Positions 37,731 to 45,766 of a stretch of DNA of 49,373 bases are shown here, piece after piece. The notes under the pieces are model-generated. The model was not told the origin of the DNA. It searched no databases and saw nothing but the letters and a program-made list of their open reading frames with translations. The stretch lies in the IMG/VR virus record IMGVR_UViG_3300042115_000016, positions 1 through 49,373 of that record; one strand, given 5' to 3'. The stretch is from a virus. Made by a program: the position numbers and the translations under genes. The stretch's first letter is position 1. Each line of letters opens with the position of its first letter.

Positions 37731-37915
37731 CCAACGTGACCATAACGTTCAAAGGCGCCCCAGGCACGGGCAAGTCCACGCTGTCGAAGATCGCACGCGA
37801 CACGCTTGAGTCGTTGGGTTTCGTATGCAGCGAGACGCGCTACAACGATGCACACGGCAACGAGAGTTTCGTCGTGCAGAACCCGCGCAAGACAATCAAG
37901 GAGTCGGTGCGATGA
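37727..37915 (+). CDS. Minimal P-loop protein
   Basis: This 62-residue protein reads MTNVTITFKGAPGTGKSTLS followed by KIARDTLESLGFVCSETRYN. It has a perfect Walker A (GAPGTGKST, residues 10-18) and the first strand-helix-strand of a P-loop kinase/NTPase, but nothing after that. Short P-loop ORFs of this kind recur in phages. It could bind nucleotide or assemble as an oligomer, and it is not obviously a truncation, because it is coupled to both neighbours by overlaps. Confidence 0.75.
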   Translation: MTNVTITFKGAPGTGKSTLSKIARDTLESLGFVCSETRYNDAHGNESFVVQNPRKTIKESVR

Positions 37916-38121
37916 AGTTCATCGATTGGTGCAATGCGCCACATGATGCTGAAGCCGGTACACCGGACTGCAGTCAGTTTTATGCGTGCTGGTACAAACG
38001 TAACCAGTGGGGTGATGTAATGGTGATTATCGACGGGGAGGGTGTTGACTGGGTCCACATGGGCGGTCGCAAGGATTTCCCATGTGGTCACCAACTCAGA
38101 CCTGACATCACACCGCAATAG
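37912..38121 (+). CDS. Small hypothetical protein
   Basis: This 69-residue protein reads [20 protein letters not shown], then [20 protein letters not shown]. Cysteines and tryptophans are enriched, and [10 protein letters not shown] near the end may bind a metal with the other cysteines. Its last 14 bases overlap the end of the DUF4054-type gene tail to tail. Confidence 0.6.
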   Translation: MKFIDWCNAPHDAEAGTPDCSQFYACWYKRNQWGDVMVIIDGEGVDWVHMGGRKDFPCGHQLRPDITPQ

Positions 38122-38521
38122 CGCCCATCCCCGCCCGACGACGTAGGCGATAGAACTGGGTGCCGTAGTTGGTGTAGGTCAGCCAGTCGTCACCCACATT
38201 CATCATGGACGGTACGCGATACTGAATGGATTCATCCCCCACCGACTTAGCCTGTACGTTCAGGCGAGCGTCTGACGATGGCTCAGCGCTAGCACCGACT
38301 GTGCCGTAGTTCGTGCTGAGCCAGTGTGCAGCGAAGTAGAACATGCCCCGGCGCTTGAAGTTGTTGCACTCCGGCCCGTACGCACCCCATCGACTCGAAC
38401 CCGTCTCAGTGTCGGCTTCACACAGCGCCTGGGTGATGAGCGTATCGGGCCACTTGACTGGATCGGCGAACGCGAACATCTCGGTTCGGAACTGGGTGAT
38501 CATTTCGGCGGTAATGAGCAT
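38108..38521 (-). CDS. DUF4054-type head completion protein
   Basis: This 137-residue protein begins [20 protein letters not shown] and has [35 protein letters not shown] and [16 protein letters not shown], matching DUF4054 adaptor/head-completion proteins found near DUF2184-type capsids. It is the last gene of the head operon. Confidence 0.88.
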   Translation of the reverse strand: MLITAEMITQFRTEMFAFADPVKWPDTLITQALCEADTETGSSRWGAYGPECNNFKRRGMFYFAAHWLSTNYGTVGASAEPSSDARLNVQAKSVGDESIQYRVPSMMNVGDDWLTYTNYGTQFYRLRRRAGMGAIAV

Positions 38522-39084
38522 TACGGGCGTTCCTCGTAAATGAGATCGTAGATACCTTTCGCGGTACCAGACCCCGTGTAACTGGTAAACACCAGATAGT
38601 ACGTGTTGGCGGGTAATCCACGCTCCTTCGCCGACTCACCACCCACTGTCGTCTGCTGGGCGGTAGCACCCGCGACGAGTATTTCAATCGTCTCGACCGG
38701 TAATTCACCCCCACCCGGGGTGAACGTACCACCTGTGTCAATGGTCACCTGTCCGACGTACACAGGGGTGTCCGATTGCAGATTGTTAGGGAACAGTCCC
38801 ACGACCGGTACCCACACGCCGCCTGGTGTCCCTTGAGCGGATCGATACGCCTGGAAGCGTAATCCCACCTCACTCGCACTCATCTTCTGCAATTGAAGAA
38901 TGAAATTGATCGGCGCCGTCACGCGCAATATGACTTGGGCGGTCGTGGCGATGCTGAGCGGATAGTTGATCCGAAACTCCCGACCTTCCCAGAATCCTGT
39001 CTGACCCACATCCACGCGAATACGTGGCCTCACGCGGGACGTGATGAGTAGCTTGTTGAACCATTGTGGTATCGACTGGAACAT
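38521..39084 (-). CDS. Structural protein, unknown
   Basis: This 187-residue beta-rich protein begins [20 protein letters not shown]. The repeats of valine, threonine and glycine ([40 protein letters not shown]) suggest a virion surface or decoration protein. The ATG at 39084 overlaps the stop of the gene upstream (TAATG). Confidence 0.6.
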   Translation of the reverse strand: MFQSIPQWFNKLLITSRVRPRIRVDVGQTGFWEGREFRINYPLSIATTAQVILRVTAPINFILQLQKMSASEVGLRFQAYRSAQGTPGGVWVPVVGLFPNNLQSDTPVYVGQVTIDTGGTFTPGGGELPVETIEILVAGATAQQTTVGGESAKERGLPANTYYLVFTSYTGSGTAKGIYDLIYEERP

Positions 39085-39332
39085 TAGACGGCCCTCGCAT
39101 TCACACCGCCGCCAGCGGCACACATCGCCCACGCACCAGCATCACCGGCATTGTTCACCGCTGTCTCACGTGCTGCGATCACCGCGTGGTTGGTCACAAT
39201 TTCAGCTTGAGTCATAGCGAGCCGCACATCATCCGTGCCCACGTTCTGGATCTGGAGTTGTGTACCCACGGCTATACCTGTCGCAGCGTACAGGTCGACG
39301 GCTATCCCAGCCGGTAAAACGATATTCGCCAT
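39084..39332 (-). CDS. Small structural-type protein
   Basis: This 82-residue protein reads MANIVLPAGIAVDLYAATGI, then AVGTQLQIQNVGTDDVRLAM, a pattern of small beta-barrel virion proteins. GAGGTGTGTT precedes ATG 39332, so the four extra residues of the longer frame are unlikely. It lies between a terminator (39371) and the next gene, and its promoter is not obvious. Confidence 0.6.
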   Translation of the reverse strand: MANIVLPAGIAVDLYAATGIAVGTQLQIQNVGTDDVRLAMTQAEIVTNHAVIAARETAVNNAGDAGAWAMCAAGGGVNARAV

Positions 39333-39370
39333 AACACACCTCACTGTTGATGGCTACAGGGTAGCACGCA

Positions 39371-39395
39371 TGAAAAAGCCCGCACAGTGGCGGGC
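39371..39395 (-). terminator. Intrinsic terminator inside the head operon
   Basis: On the minus strand, GCCCGC-CACTGT-GCGGGC then TTTTTC. It lies between the genes at 39463 and 39332, so it would reduce transcription into the downstream completion genes. Confidence 0.82.
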
Positions 39396-39462
39396 CGGTG
39401 TTGCACCGGAAAGATTTGGGCTTCTGCGAGAGGCCTATCCGGTTTTGGCGCTGGTTGTTCGT

Positions 39463-39771
39463 TTACGAGTTCGCTTTGTCAATCTCTGCCTGGATGCGGG
39501 CGGCGTCCCACTTTTTATCGACCTTGATGCCGAGCAACATTGCCTCGTCGCGCAGCGCGCCCAGGTCACCACCATCCGACTCAGGCGCGACCACTTGGAT
39601 CAGCTCGCCGATCTTGATCAGGTTCTTGACAAAGTCCGACTTGCACAGCGCGTCGGGCACTTCGGTCGGCGGGTTCTCGCCCGGGAGGACATCGTAGTGT
39701 TCGGTATAACCTTCACCAGCCATTGGACCGTTGACGGTGATGAGTCGCTTAGCATTGTTTCGGAGCCACAT
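39463..39771 (-). CDS. Small head-region protein
   Basis: This 102-residue protein begins MWLRNNAKRLITVNGPMAGE with YTEHYDVLPGENPPTEVPDA and a helical acidic end (WDAARIQAEIDKANS). Small proteins of this layout follow the major capsid gene in similar phages, but no role is known to me. Confidence 0.6.
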   Translation of the reverse strand: MWLRNNAKRLITVNGPMAGEGYTEHYDVLPGENPPTEVPDALCKSDFVKNLIKIGELIQVVAPESDGGDLGALRDEAMLLGIKVDKKWDAARIQAEIDKANS

Positions 39772-39816
39772 GTGGGATTACCTCGTTAGGTTTGGTTGAA
39801 CGAATAGTGACACGGG

Positions 39817-39845
39817 TTGACAGGGTGGTCAATCGGTCGTATTTT
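39817..39845 (+). promoter_or_regulatory. Promoter with variant operator for the HNH gene
   Basis: TTGACA (39817-39822), 17 bases, TATTTT (39840-39845), with the imperfect palindrome TGACA-GGGT-GGTCA at 39818-39831. It drives the endonuclease gene at 39929. Confidence 0.6.
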
Positions 39846-39928
39846 ACATGGGCGGATAGAGGGCACTCGAACGCCAGCTAGTCACTGGTTTCCGCAATCC
39901 CCGACTCCTTTTGACCGAGGTTACATCG

Positions 39929-40633
39929 ATGCAAATTATCCCCCGCGCCGAAGCCACGTCTGCTGGCTTGACTCACTATTTTACGGGTGCCCCGTGCAAG
40001 CATGGTCACGTTGCTGCGCGATATGTGCGTGACGGGAAGTGTTCGACATGTGTCCAGGCTCGAGTGTTGGCGCACAAGCTCGCAAAACCCAACATGGTTA
40101 AAGAAACGAATCGCCGGTACCACGCTGCGAACCGTGACGCCCATCTGGCGGCTGCCAAGGTGTATCGGGAATCCAACCCAGAGAAGGTCGCAGCAGCGAA
40201 GAAACGTTGTTACGAACGCACCAGAGTCCCAAAACCTCGAGTGTACGTCCTCAGACCAAAAGAGGAAAAGGTGGCATCGGCGAACAAGTATTTCCGTGAT
40301 CGTCGCAAGAGTGACCCAGTGTTCAAGCTTGGCGCGTACACCCGAAATATGCTTCGTCGTGTTCTACGGGCGACAGGTGAGGTAAAGAAAGGTTCGACTC
40401 GCGACATATTGGGATACGACGGTACACAACTTAAAGCACATATCGAGGCGCAGTTCCAACCCGGGATGACATGGGAGAATTACGGTGCGTGGCACATCGA
40501 CCACAAGATACCGGTGAGTCTTATGACTCTCTACGGTGTCAACGATCCAGCGACCATTAACGCGTTGTCGAACCTGCAACCCATGTGGGCGCTTGATAAT
40601 CTGGTAAAAGGTAACCGTTCGGTCTGCCAATAA
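39929..40633 (+). CDS. HNH endonuclease with zinc finger
   Basis: This 234-residue homing-type endonuclease has CKHGHVAARYVRDGKCSTC (residues about 24-42) as a zinc finger, two basic helical stretches (NRDAHLAAAKVYRESNPEKV), and the C-terminal HNH core AWHIDHKIPVSL with NALSNLQPMWALDNL. It is inserted on the plus strand between the major capsid gene and the next head gene. Start ATG 39929 has GAGG upstream; an in-frame TTG at 39911 is less likely. Confidence 0.88.
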   Translation: MQIIPRAEATSAGLTHYFTGAPCKHGHVAARYVRDGKCSTCVQARVLAHKLAKPNMVKETNRRYHAANRDAHLAAAKVYRESNPEKVAAAKKRCYERTRVPKPRVYVLRPKEEKVASANKYFRDRRKSDPVFKLGAYTRNMLRRVLRATGEVKKGSTRDILGYDGTQLKAHIEAQFQPGMTWENYGAWHIDHKIPVSLMTLYGVNDPATINALSNLQPMWALDNLVKGNRSVCQ

Positions 40634-40653
40634 AAACCCCGCCGAAGCGGGGT
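40631..40653 (-). terminator. Intrinsic terminator after the capsid gene
   Basis: On the minus strand, ACCCCGC-TTCG-GCGGGGT then TTTTATT. It lies just after the major capsid stop and overlaps the HNH stop on the other strand. Confidence 0.85.
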
Positions 40654-40673
40654 CTGTCAATCGTTACATGATG

Positions 40674-41699
40674 TCACAGGCTATCGCGGTACGCACCCGA
40701 GAACGGGTAACGGAACTCGACACCCGAGAGCTTGTACTCGGCGGGGATGAACACGTTCAAACCTTTCATCTGTGGCGCCAATGCGCGCCATGGGATCGGG
40801 TTGACCATGCCCAGGTTCTCGTCGTTCAGCTCGTAAGCCAGCATCCGGTCCTTGTTGCCGTTCGACACGCCAGCAGCGGCGAGGTTAGCGGCGGTCAGTT
40901 GCAGACGCGGCTCGACGCGCAGTTCACCACCGGTCAAGGAGGTGTACAGGTTGTTCTTCTTGAAGAACTCCAACACGGTGGTGTCGGTACCGGTGTCCAT
41001 ACGCTTACTGGAGATCTGAGCCCAACGAGTGGAGTCCAATACCAGAACGTTTGGAACGTGTACGTTCGCCGAGCTGGTCCACACTTTGACCAGCAGCGAG
41101 TTCATGTCCGCCACGATCTCAGCACCAGTGGCGGTCGCCCAGTTCACGGTGGACGAATCCACAGCGAGGTTGGCGTTGTTGAACAGACCGGTCATCTGAC
41201 GGGAGGCGTCACCGAAGTAAGCCACACGCTGGGTGTGTTCCTGCGAACCACGGAACGCCGCCTGGGCCTTGGTGGTGTCCAGTGGGATGCGCATCTGTTG
41301 CGACTTGCGCAGCTCGTCCAGGCTGTAATCGTAGCTGTTGCCAGCGTAACCGATTGGCACCGAGGATTTGTTTGCAGCGATGGCCACGTTTGGCAGATCG
41401 TCAGCGCTGGAGCCGATAAACTTGCCGATGGTGACAGCGTCGTACGAGATGTAATCCCACGAATCGGCCCACTCGGGAACGTTCGTGTTGATCGGGATCA
41501 GGCTCGCGAAGTTGATCGCGGTGTATTTCGACTGGTAGATCCGAGCTTCCAGATTCGCCAGTTGCGAGATGTAGAACGCGATACCGTCGTCCACGGTCGG
41601 TAGACCGTCGTTGAAGGTGATCATGTGACCTTTCGGCAGACCGTTGCGTTCAGCGTAAGCATCTGCGACGGCAACGGAAATCTTAGTGCGCTGAGTCAT
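40674..41699 (-). CDS. Major capsid protein (DUF2184 type)
   Basis: This 341-residue protein has FYISQLANLEARIYQSKYTA, DSWDYISYDAVTIGKFIGSS, SYDYSLDELRKSQQMRIPLD and a C-terminal YKLSGVEFRYPFSGAYRDSL, which match DUF2184 capsid proteins with an HK97-like fold. The neighbours (cement protein and DUF2213-type prohead protein) confirm the assignment. A strong terminator follows. Confidence 0.92.
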   Translation of the reverse strand: MTQRTKISVAVADAYAERNGLPKGHMITFNDGLPTVDDGIAFYISQLANLEARIYQSKYTAINFASLIPINTNVPEWADSWDYISYDAVTIGKFIGSSADDLPNVAIAANKSSVPIGYAGNSYDYSLDELRKSQQMRIPLDTTKAQAAFRGSQEHTQRVAYFGDASRQMTGLFNNANLAVDSSTVNWATATGAEIVADMNSLLVKVWTSSANVHVPNVLVLDSTRWAQISSKRMDTGTDTTVLEFFKKNNLYTSLTGGELRVEPRLQLTAANLAAAGVSNGNKDRMLAYELNDENLGMVNPIPWRALAPQMKGLNVFIPAEYKLSGVEFRYPFSGAYRDSL

Positions 41700-41701
41700 G
41701 A

Positions 41702-42199
41702 TCAGCCCCCAATGTTCAGAGAAATTTTAGCCAGCGCACCGGCACCCGCCGAACTGGTCCATTTGGCGTCCGGCACTTGAACGGCCAGGGTCGCAGCAGC
41801 GCCGACAACGTTCGAGAACTGACCCTGGTTGGTACCAGTACCATCACCGATCACCACCCACACCGGATCATCTTTGGCTACGGCCACGCGGGCAGTTACC
41901 CAGATCTCGCCGCTGGTCACGACGGTCATGTCGCGCTTGGCTACAGCACCGACCACATCGCCGGTCGCATAGGCGCGGTTCAGTTCACGCTTGATTACGC
42001 CGATGAAGTTCGCAGCGGTCGAGGTCGATACAGGCAATTTTGCGCCGTCGTCGCCGTCGGTCACTACACCCAGGCCGAACGCGAGGTTCACCGTACCCTT
42101 GTTGAGCTTCGATACGCCGTTGTTGAGCTGGAAGCCGGTAGACACCATGCCCGCATACGCGACGCCGTGGTTAATTGCGTTACCACCAATAACTGGCAT
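41702..42199 (-). CDS. Capsid cement/decoration protein (DUF2190/gp24-like)
   Basis: This 165-residue beta-rich protein has FIGVIKRELNRAYATGDVVG and MTVVTSGEIWVTARVAVAKD, typical of the structural cement proteins encoded between the prohead and capsid genes. GGGGAAATAATC precedes the ATG. Confidence 0.82.
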   Translation of the reverse strand: MPVIGGNAINHGVAYAGMVSTGFQLNNGVSKLNKGTVNLAFGLGVVTDGDDGAKLPVSTSTAANFIGVIKRELNRAYATGDVVGAVAKRDMTVVTSGEIWVTARVAVAKDDPVWVVIGDGTGTNQGQFSNVVGAAATLAVQVPDAKWTSSAGAGALAKISLNIGG

Positions 42200-42201
42200 G
42201 A

Positions 42202-43338
42202 TTATTTCCCCTTCCAGGCGTTGGCCTGAGATTCTTTGAACGTGGTGTAACCGTCAGCTACGACGACCGGTGCAACAGTGTTCAGGCCCGCAGCGTCTTG
42301 CGCTAGTTTGGCGAGTTGAGCGACCAGCGCCGAAGTGTCACCAGTAACTGTGGTCGTGACATCAGTTTCGGTCGGCTCAGCTTCAGCAGCCATGTCGAAC
42401 GATGCCTGGATGTACGCCGGGGACTTCGCAGCCCAGTCAACGGTTGGACGCTTGACCAGTAGTGCAGCGCGCATGATCTCGGTCGGGTCGACGCTGTCGC
42501 AGGTGAACGCATCGCCAGCCACTTTACGAGCGGTGGTGTTCAGCGCACCCAGGGCAGCCACACGGGACTTGATCGCGTCGTCGCTGCCCAGCGCCAGAGC
42601 GGCGGTCAGTTTCTCGGCGGTACCGTCGGCAGTCGCTTGAGCAGTCTCGGCGGCAGCTTCAGCAGTGGTTGCGCGCAGGGTCAGTCGGTCGAACGCGTCG
42701 GCGACTACCTGAGCATTTGCAGGATCAGCAACATCAACGCTGCGCCCGCTATCAGTGGTAATGAGTACAGGCATTGTGTTGCCTCCAGAGTGGGTATGGT
42801 CGAACACTTTCGCATTAGCACCCGCCCGGGCACGATCCACCAGGGCGACGTGGTTAATCTTGATATCGCTTTGAACATAATCATATGGTTCGCCGTCGAC
42901 GGTCATGCCTGGCGCTTCAGTGTACACAGCGGTATAACCCACGCTGAGTTCACACTTGCCCATGTTCAGAGCGTTGATAGCCGTCTGGTCTTTAACGATC
43001 AGATCACATTGGACGAAATCGCCTTCGCGCCGACCCGCACCGCGCACCACACCAGCGGAAACCTTTTTAAAGTTCTCACTGTTGACGAGGCCGTCAGGGT
43101 GGTTTACAGTGACGTCAACGCCATCGAATGAGGCGAGCGATTCATCCTTGAACACTTCTTCAGCGGGACGGTACACGCGGATGATGCGATTCGGATCGCC
43201 AGGAAGGCCCAGCTCACGAGCGAGATATTCCTGAATGCCAGTACGTGCGACGTTACCCGGAACGCGCAGAAATCCCTCGTCGGTATATTCACGACGAGTG
43301 ACGCGATAGCTTGATCTGTCACAAACGATGATCGGCAT
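42202..43338 (-). CDS. DUF2213-type prohead protease/scaffold
   Basis: This 378-residue protein begins MPIIVCDRSSYRVTRREYTD. Its N-terminal half has FDGVDVTVNHPDGLVNSENF (prohead protease fold of DUF2213), and the C-terminal half is alanine-rich and helical (LRATTAEAAAETAQATADGT), like a scaffold. The ATG at 43338 is chosen over an upstream in-frame TTG. A perfect promoter/operator on the other strand (43082) lies within codons for the conserved VNHPDGLV segment. Confidence 0.87.
   Translation of the reverse strand: MPIIVCDRSSYRVTRREYTDEGFLRVPGNVARTGIQEYLARELGLPGDPNRIIRVYRPAEEVFKDESLASFDGVDVTVNHPDGLVNSENFKKVSAGVVRGAGRREGDFVQCDLIVKDQTAINALNMGKCELSVGYTAVYTEAPGMTVDGEPYDYVQSDIKINHVALVDRARAGANAKVFDHTHSGGNTMPVLITTDSGRSVDVADPANAQVVADAFDRLTLRATTAEAAAETAQATADGTAEKLTAALALGSDDAIKSRVAALGALNTTARKVAGDAFTCDSVDPTEIMRAALLVKRPTVDWAAKSPAYIQASFDMAAEAEPTETDVTTTVTGDTSALVAQLAKLAQDAAGLNTVAPVVVADGYTTFKESQANAWKGK
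43082..43110 (+). promoter_or_regulatory. Plus-strand early promoter inside the prohead gene
   Basis: TTGACG (43082-43087), 17 bases, TACAGT (43105-43110), with the operator TGACG-AGGC-CGTCA at 43083-43096. It is the only candidate for the two plus-strand genes at 43402-44324, about 290 bases downstream. The coding constraint of VNHPDGLV on the other strand means the match could be partly fortuitous. Confidence 0.6.
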
Positions 43339-43401
43339 TAACTGATCCACATGACCCAATGCGGGCAATCATAACCGTTAACAATGAATGAGGCAAATAA
43401 C

Positions 43402-43860
43402 ATGGCGCCAGTCGATGCAAGTCATCATGACCCGAAAACGGGACACCTTTATAAGATGATCGGTTACAGCGTCATGATATGGGACGACGCTACACATAAG
43501 TGGTGCAAATCAACGGTATACCAGTCGTTAGCGGACCTTACCGAGATCGTTTACGCGAACGTAGGCTCGGCGCGAGCCACAACCCCAACACCGCGCATCG
43601 CTGCCCACGAGTTCCTAGAACGTGGCGTCAGTCACATGCGTGACCGTGCGGTGCAACGTGACAGCGAAGCGGGTGAACGGTCGATGGCTCGCGCTGTGGC
43701 GGCGTTCAACGCCCAGGAAGGTACGAACTTGACCGAGGCGCAGGGGTGGCGATTCATGATTCAGCTCAAGTACGCCCGGGCGGTTAACGGCGTGTTCGTG
43801 GCGGATGATTACGAAGATTTAGCGGCATATGCGGGACTGGCGGGGGAGGCTGCGCAATGA
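43402..43860 (+). CDS. DUF6378-type phage protein
   Basis: This 152-residue protein begins MAPVDASHHDPKTGHLYKMI. The C-terminal half, FNAQEGTNLTEAQGWRFMIQ with LKYARAVNGVFVADDYEDLA and AYAGLAGEAA, is the DUF6378 pattern found in many phages. Function is unknown. GAGG is eight bases before ATG 43402. The stop overlaps the next start. Confidence 0.8.
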   Translation: MAPVDASHHDPKTGHLYKMIGYSVMIWDDATHKWCKSTVYQSLADLTEIVYANVGSARATTPTPRIAAHEFLERGVSHMRDRAVQRDSEAGERSMARAVAAFNAQEGTNLTEAQGWRFMIQLKYARAVNGVFVADDYEDLAAYAGLAGEAAQ

Positions 43861-44324
43861 GTGGGTTTGTGATCAAGCATCAAATGCAACCATGCCCGGT
43901 ATCGTGCGTATCGACGTGTATCGCAATGGTTGCAGGTAGACCAGTCGATCAGATTGTTGAAAAATTCCACACCGCCTATCGCGAAACTGACTTATCAATC
44001 GGTGACATGTTGCGCGATTTAAACATTGATTTTACTGACTATCGCAGTTCCGAACGTCAGTCAATTGATGCGGATGGCGTGTACCTGTGCGGTGTTCCAT
44101 CGTTGAATATTCAGGGTGGTATGCATCAAGTCGTAATTGAAATGGTGAACGACGGCGAGTGGACCGTACTCGATCCAAACATGGGTCGCGGTGATCGTCT
44201 GTATTACGCCGCCGGACCAACCGACGACCCGCTCAGTGTGCAAATGGCCGGTGGTTACAACATCGATGCGTTCATTACCCATGAAACGTTGAGCGCGTGG
44301 CACACCTTCTGGGTGGGTGTCTAA
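43857..44324 (+). CDS. C39-like/papain-fold cysteine peptidase-like protein
   Basis: This 155-residue protein has QPCPVSCVSTCIAMVAGRPV (Cys17 as nucleophile in SC-x-x-T), GGMHQVVIE (His90) and WTVLDPNMG (Asp106), the C-H-D order of C39-like peptidases. Phage examples ('SCLPT-AM') are common, with unknown targets. It is expressed from an early-type position between head genes and its stop overlaps the MuF-like stop by four bases, tail to tail. Confidence 0.8.
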   Translation: MSGFVIKHQMQPCPVSCVSTCIAMVAGRPVDQIVEKFHTAYRETDLSIGDMLRDLNIDFTDYRSSERQSIDADGVYLCGVPSLNIQGGMHQVVIEMVNDGEWTVLDPNMGRGDRLYYAAGPTDDPLSVQMAGGYNIDAFITHETLSAWHTFWVGV

Positions 44325-45100
44325 CCCTTACCCTCCTGAAACGCCTTAACCTTCGAGTCCGGGACGGCTACCGCAATACAGCGACACTGGTAGTCGGACC
44401 CTGGCTGAATTGGTTCACCCTTGTCGCTCAGCGGCAAATCGTCCCACCGATAAACCCCTTTCCCGTAGTCGGTCACCTTATCCGCGATCTCGCGGTGACG
44501 ATGGCGCACGCGTTGATCGTGACTGTCGACCCATTTGAAGAAGGAAAATCCCGCAGCGGTCTGTTTACGCTTGTTCAACTCCCCCTGAACCTTCGCCGAT
44601 TGATCTCTCGCGATCATTTTCGCCCGACGCGCCGTAATCCCAAACTGTGACGCGAGCTGCGCCTCAATGAACGATGGTCGCATACCGGCGCGCATGTTCG
44701 TCATGACGATGTTCTGCACTTGCTCCAGATACTGCGCAGGAATCGACGTGATGAGTGTCGCGTTCTGGTACGTCGCAGCGTCGAGATAATTACGCGCCTG
44801 TTGCGAGTTGCTAAACACGTCGATACCGAACGACCGTCGCCCGCGTGAATTCACACGCATCTGTGACCGCACGAACTCTGACGCGATTGATTCGGCTGCC
44901 TGACGTGCGGGAGGGCTGAGCCACTTACCGAGCAGGAACTGTAACGCCCTGGCGATAGTGTCGGCCCAACCGTCCAGTGTCGGCGTCGAGTCCTGAACGT
45001 ACTCGGGCGCGTACTGTTTCACGAGCGGAACAATCACCTCGTCGATGTCTTTCCTCACCGCCCGGGCGATTCGCTGAAGTGCTGCGTTATATCGAACCAT
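44321..45100 (-). CDS. Mu F-like head morphogenesis protein
   Basis: This 259-residue protein has YLEQVQNIVMTNMRAGMRPS, RRAKMIARDQSAKVQGELNK and the SHDQRVRHRH...GSDYQCRC end typical of the SPP1 gp7/Mu F domain. These minor head proteins sit by the portal. The region before the ATG holds the neighbouring plus-strand promoter and shows no good ribosome site. Confidence 0.9.
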   Translation of the reverse strand: MVRYNAALQRIARAVRKDIDEVIVPLVKQYAPEYVQDSTPTLDGWADTIARALQFLLGKWLSPPARQAAESIASEFVRSQMRVNSRGRRSFGIDVFSNSQQARNYLDAATYQNATLITSIPAQYLEQVQNIVMTNMRAGMRPSFIEAQLASQFGITARRAKMIARDQSAKVQGELNKRKQTAAGFSFFKWVDSHDQRVRHRHREIADKVTDYGKGVYRWDDLPLSDKGEPIQPGSDYQCRCIAVAVPDSKVKAFQEGKG

Positions 45101-45103
45101 GTG

Positions 45104-45132
45104 TTGACGAGTCCGTCAGAAGGGGTTACAGT
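45104..45132 (+). promoter_or_regulatory. Early promoter with palindromic operator
   Basis: TTGACG (45104-45109), 17 bases, TACAGT (45127-45132), with the operator TGACG-AGTC-CGTCA at 45105-45118. It starts three bases after the MuF-like gene's ATG (on the other strand) and drives the gene at 45170. Confidence 0.82.
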
Positions 45133-45169
45133 TCGGTTCACATTAACACAACGGTACGAGGGTTACAGG

Positions 45170-45766
45170 ATGGACATGAGTAGCAAGCCGGAAGGCGCAA
45201 CGCATTACAGTGAATCGTTTGATCGATGGTACAAACTTGACGTGTCGGGTGAATGGTTCTTTTGGTTGGGTGGTGAGCGGTGGGAGACGAGTAACGACCT
45301 GAACGGCGGGGATGGTGTTCCCGACCTCACGTCGCTGCACCCACCACTCGAAACGATGCTGACCGAGTGGCGCGACCTTGAGGCACGTGCCCAGGCGGCA
45401 CAGGCTGAAGCCGACGCGCTGTTTGAACACGCCGGTCAATGCCACGGTGAGATCGTTGTGCGACTCGCTGAACTCGGTTGGGGTGCGCCACGTGGTAAAC
45501 CGGTTGTGACGCTTGATGAACCAGAGGTATTCGTCGCATTGAGTGAGGACTGGTGGAAACACGTCAAGGTGGGCGATATGCTCACGTATCACGCTGGTGA
45601 TGGTGGGTGCCACATGGGTAAATATTTTACAGACGGCCAATCGTACAAAGTATTCAGTGTCGATAATGACGAGGATGCGCACTATCCGTGGGAAGTATGG
45701 TCCGATAGCCCCGACACCTATTACTGGGGCTCACCTGACTATTTCACCCCATCAACACAGCCATAG
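45170..45766 (+). CDS. Unknown accessory protein
   Basis: This 198-residue protein begins MDMSSKPEGATHYSESFDRW, has a coiled segment (EWRDLEARAQAAQAEADALF) and a C-terminal beta domain (VKVGDMLTYHAGDGGCHMGK, DGQSYKVFSVDNDEDAHYPW). No family is recognised. GAGGG lies seven bases before the ATG. Its end overlaps the portal gene's end by 23 bases. Confidence 0.7.
   Translation: MDMSSKPEGATHYSESFDRWYKLDVSGEWFFWLGGERWETSNDLNGGDGVPDLTSLHPPLETMLTEWRDLEARAQAAQAEADALFEHAGQCHGEIVVRLAELGWGAPRGKPVVTLDEPEVFVALSEDWWKHVKVGDMLTYHAGDGGCHMGKYFTDGQSYKVFSVDNDEDAHYPWEVWSDSPDTYYWGSPDYFTPSTQP

Noticed and set aside
40668-41603. Plus-strand ORF of 311 residues opposite the capsid gene
   Set aside because: Shadow of a strongly supported capsid gene; composition is repetitive in V, H, R and G.
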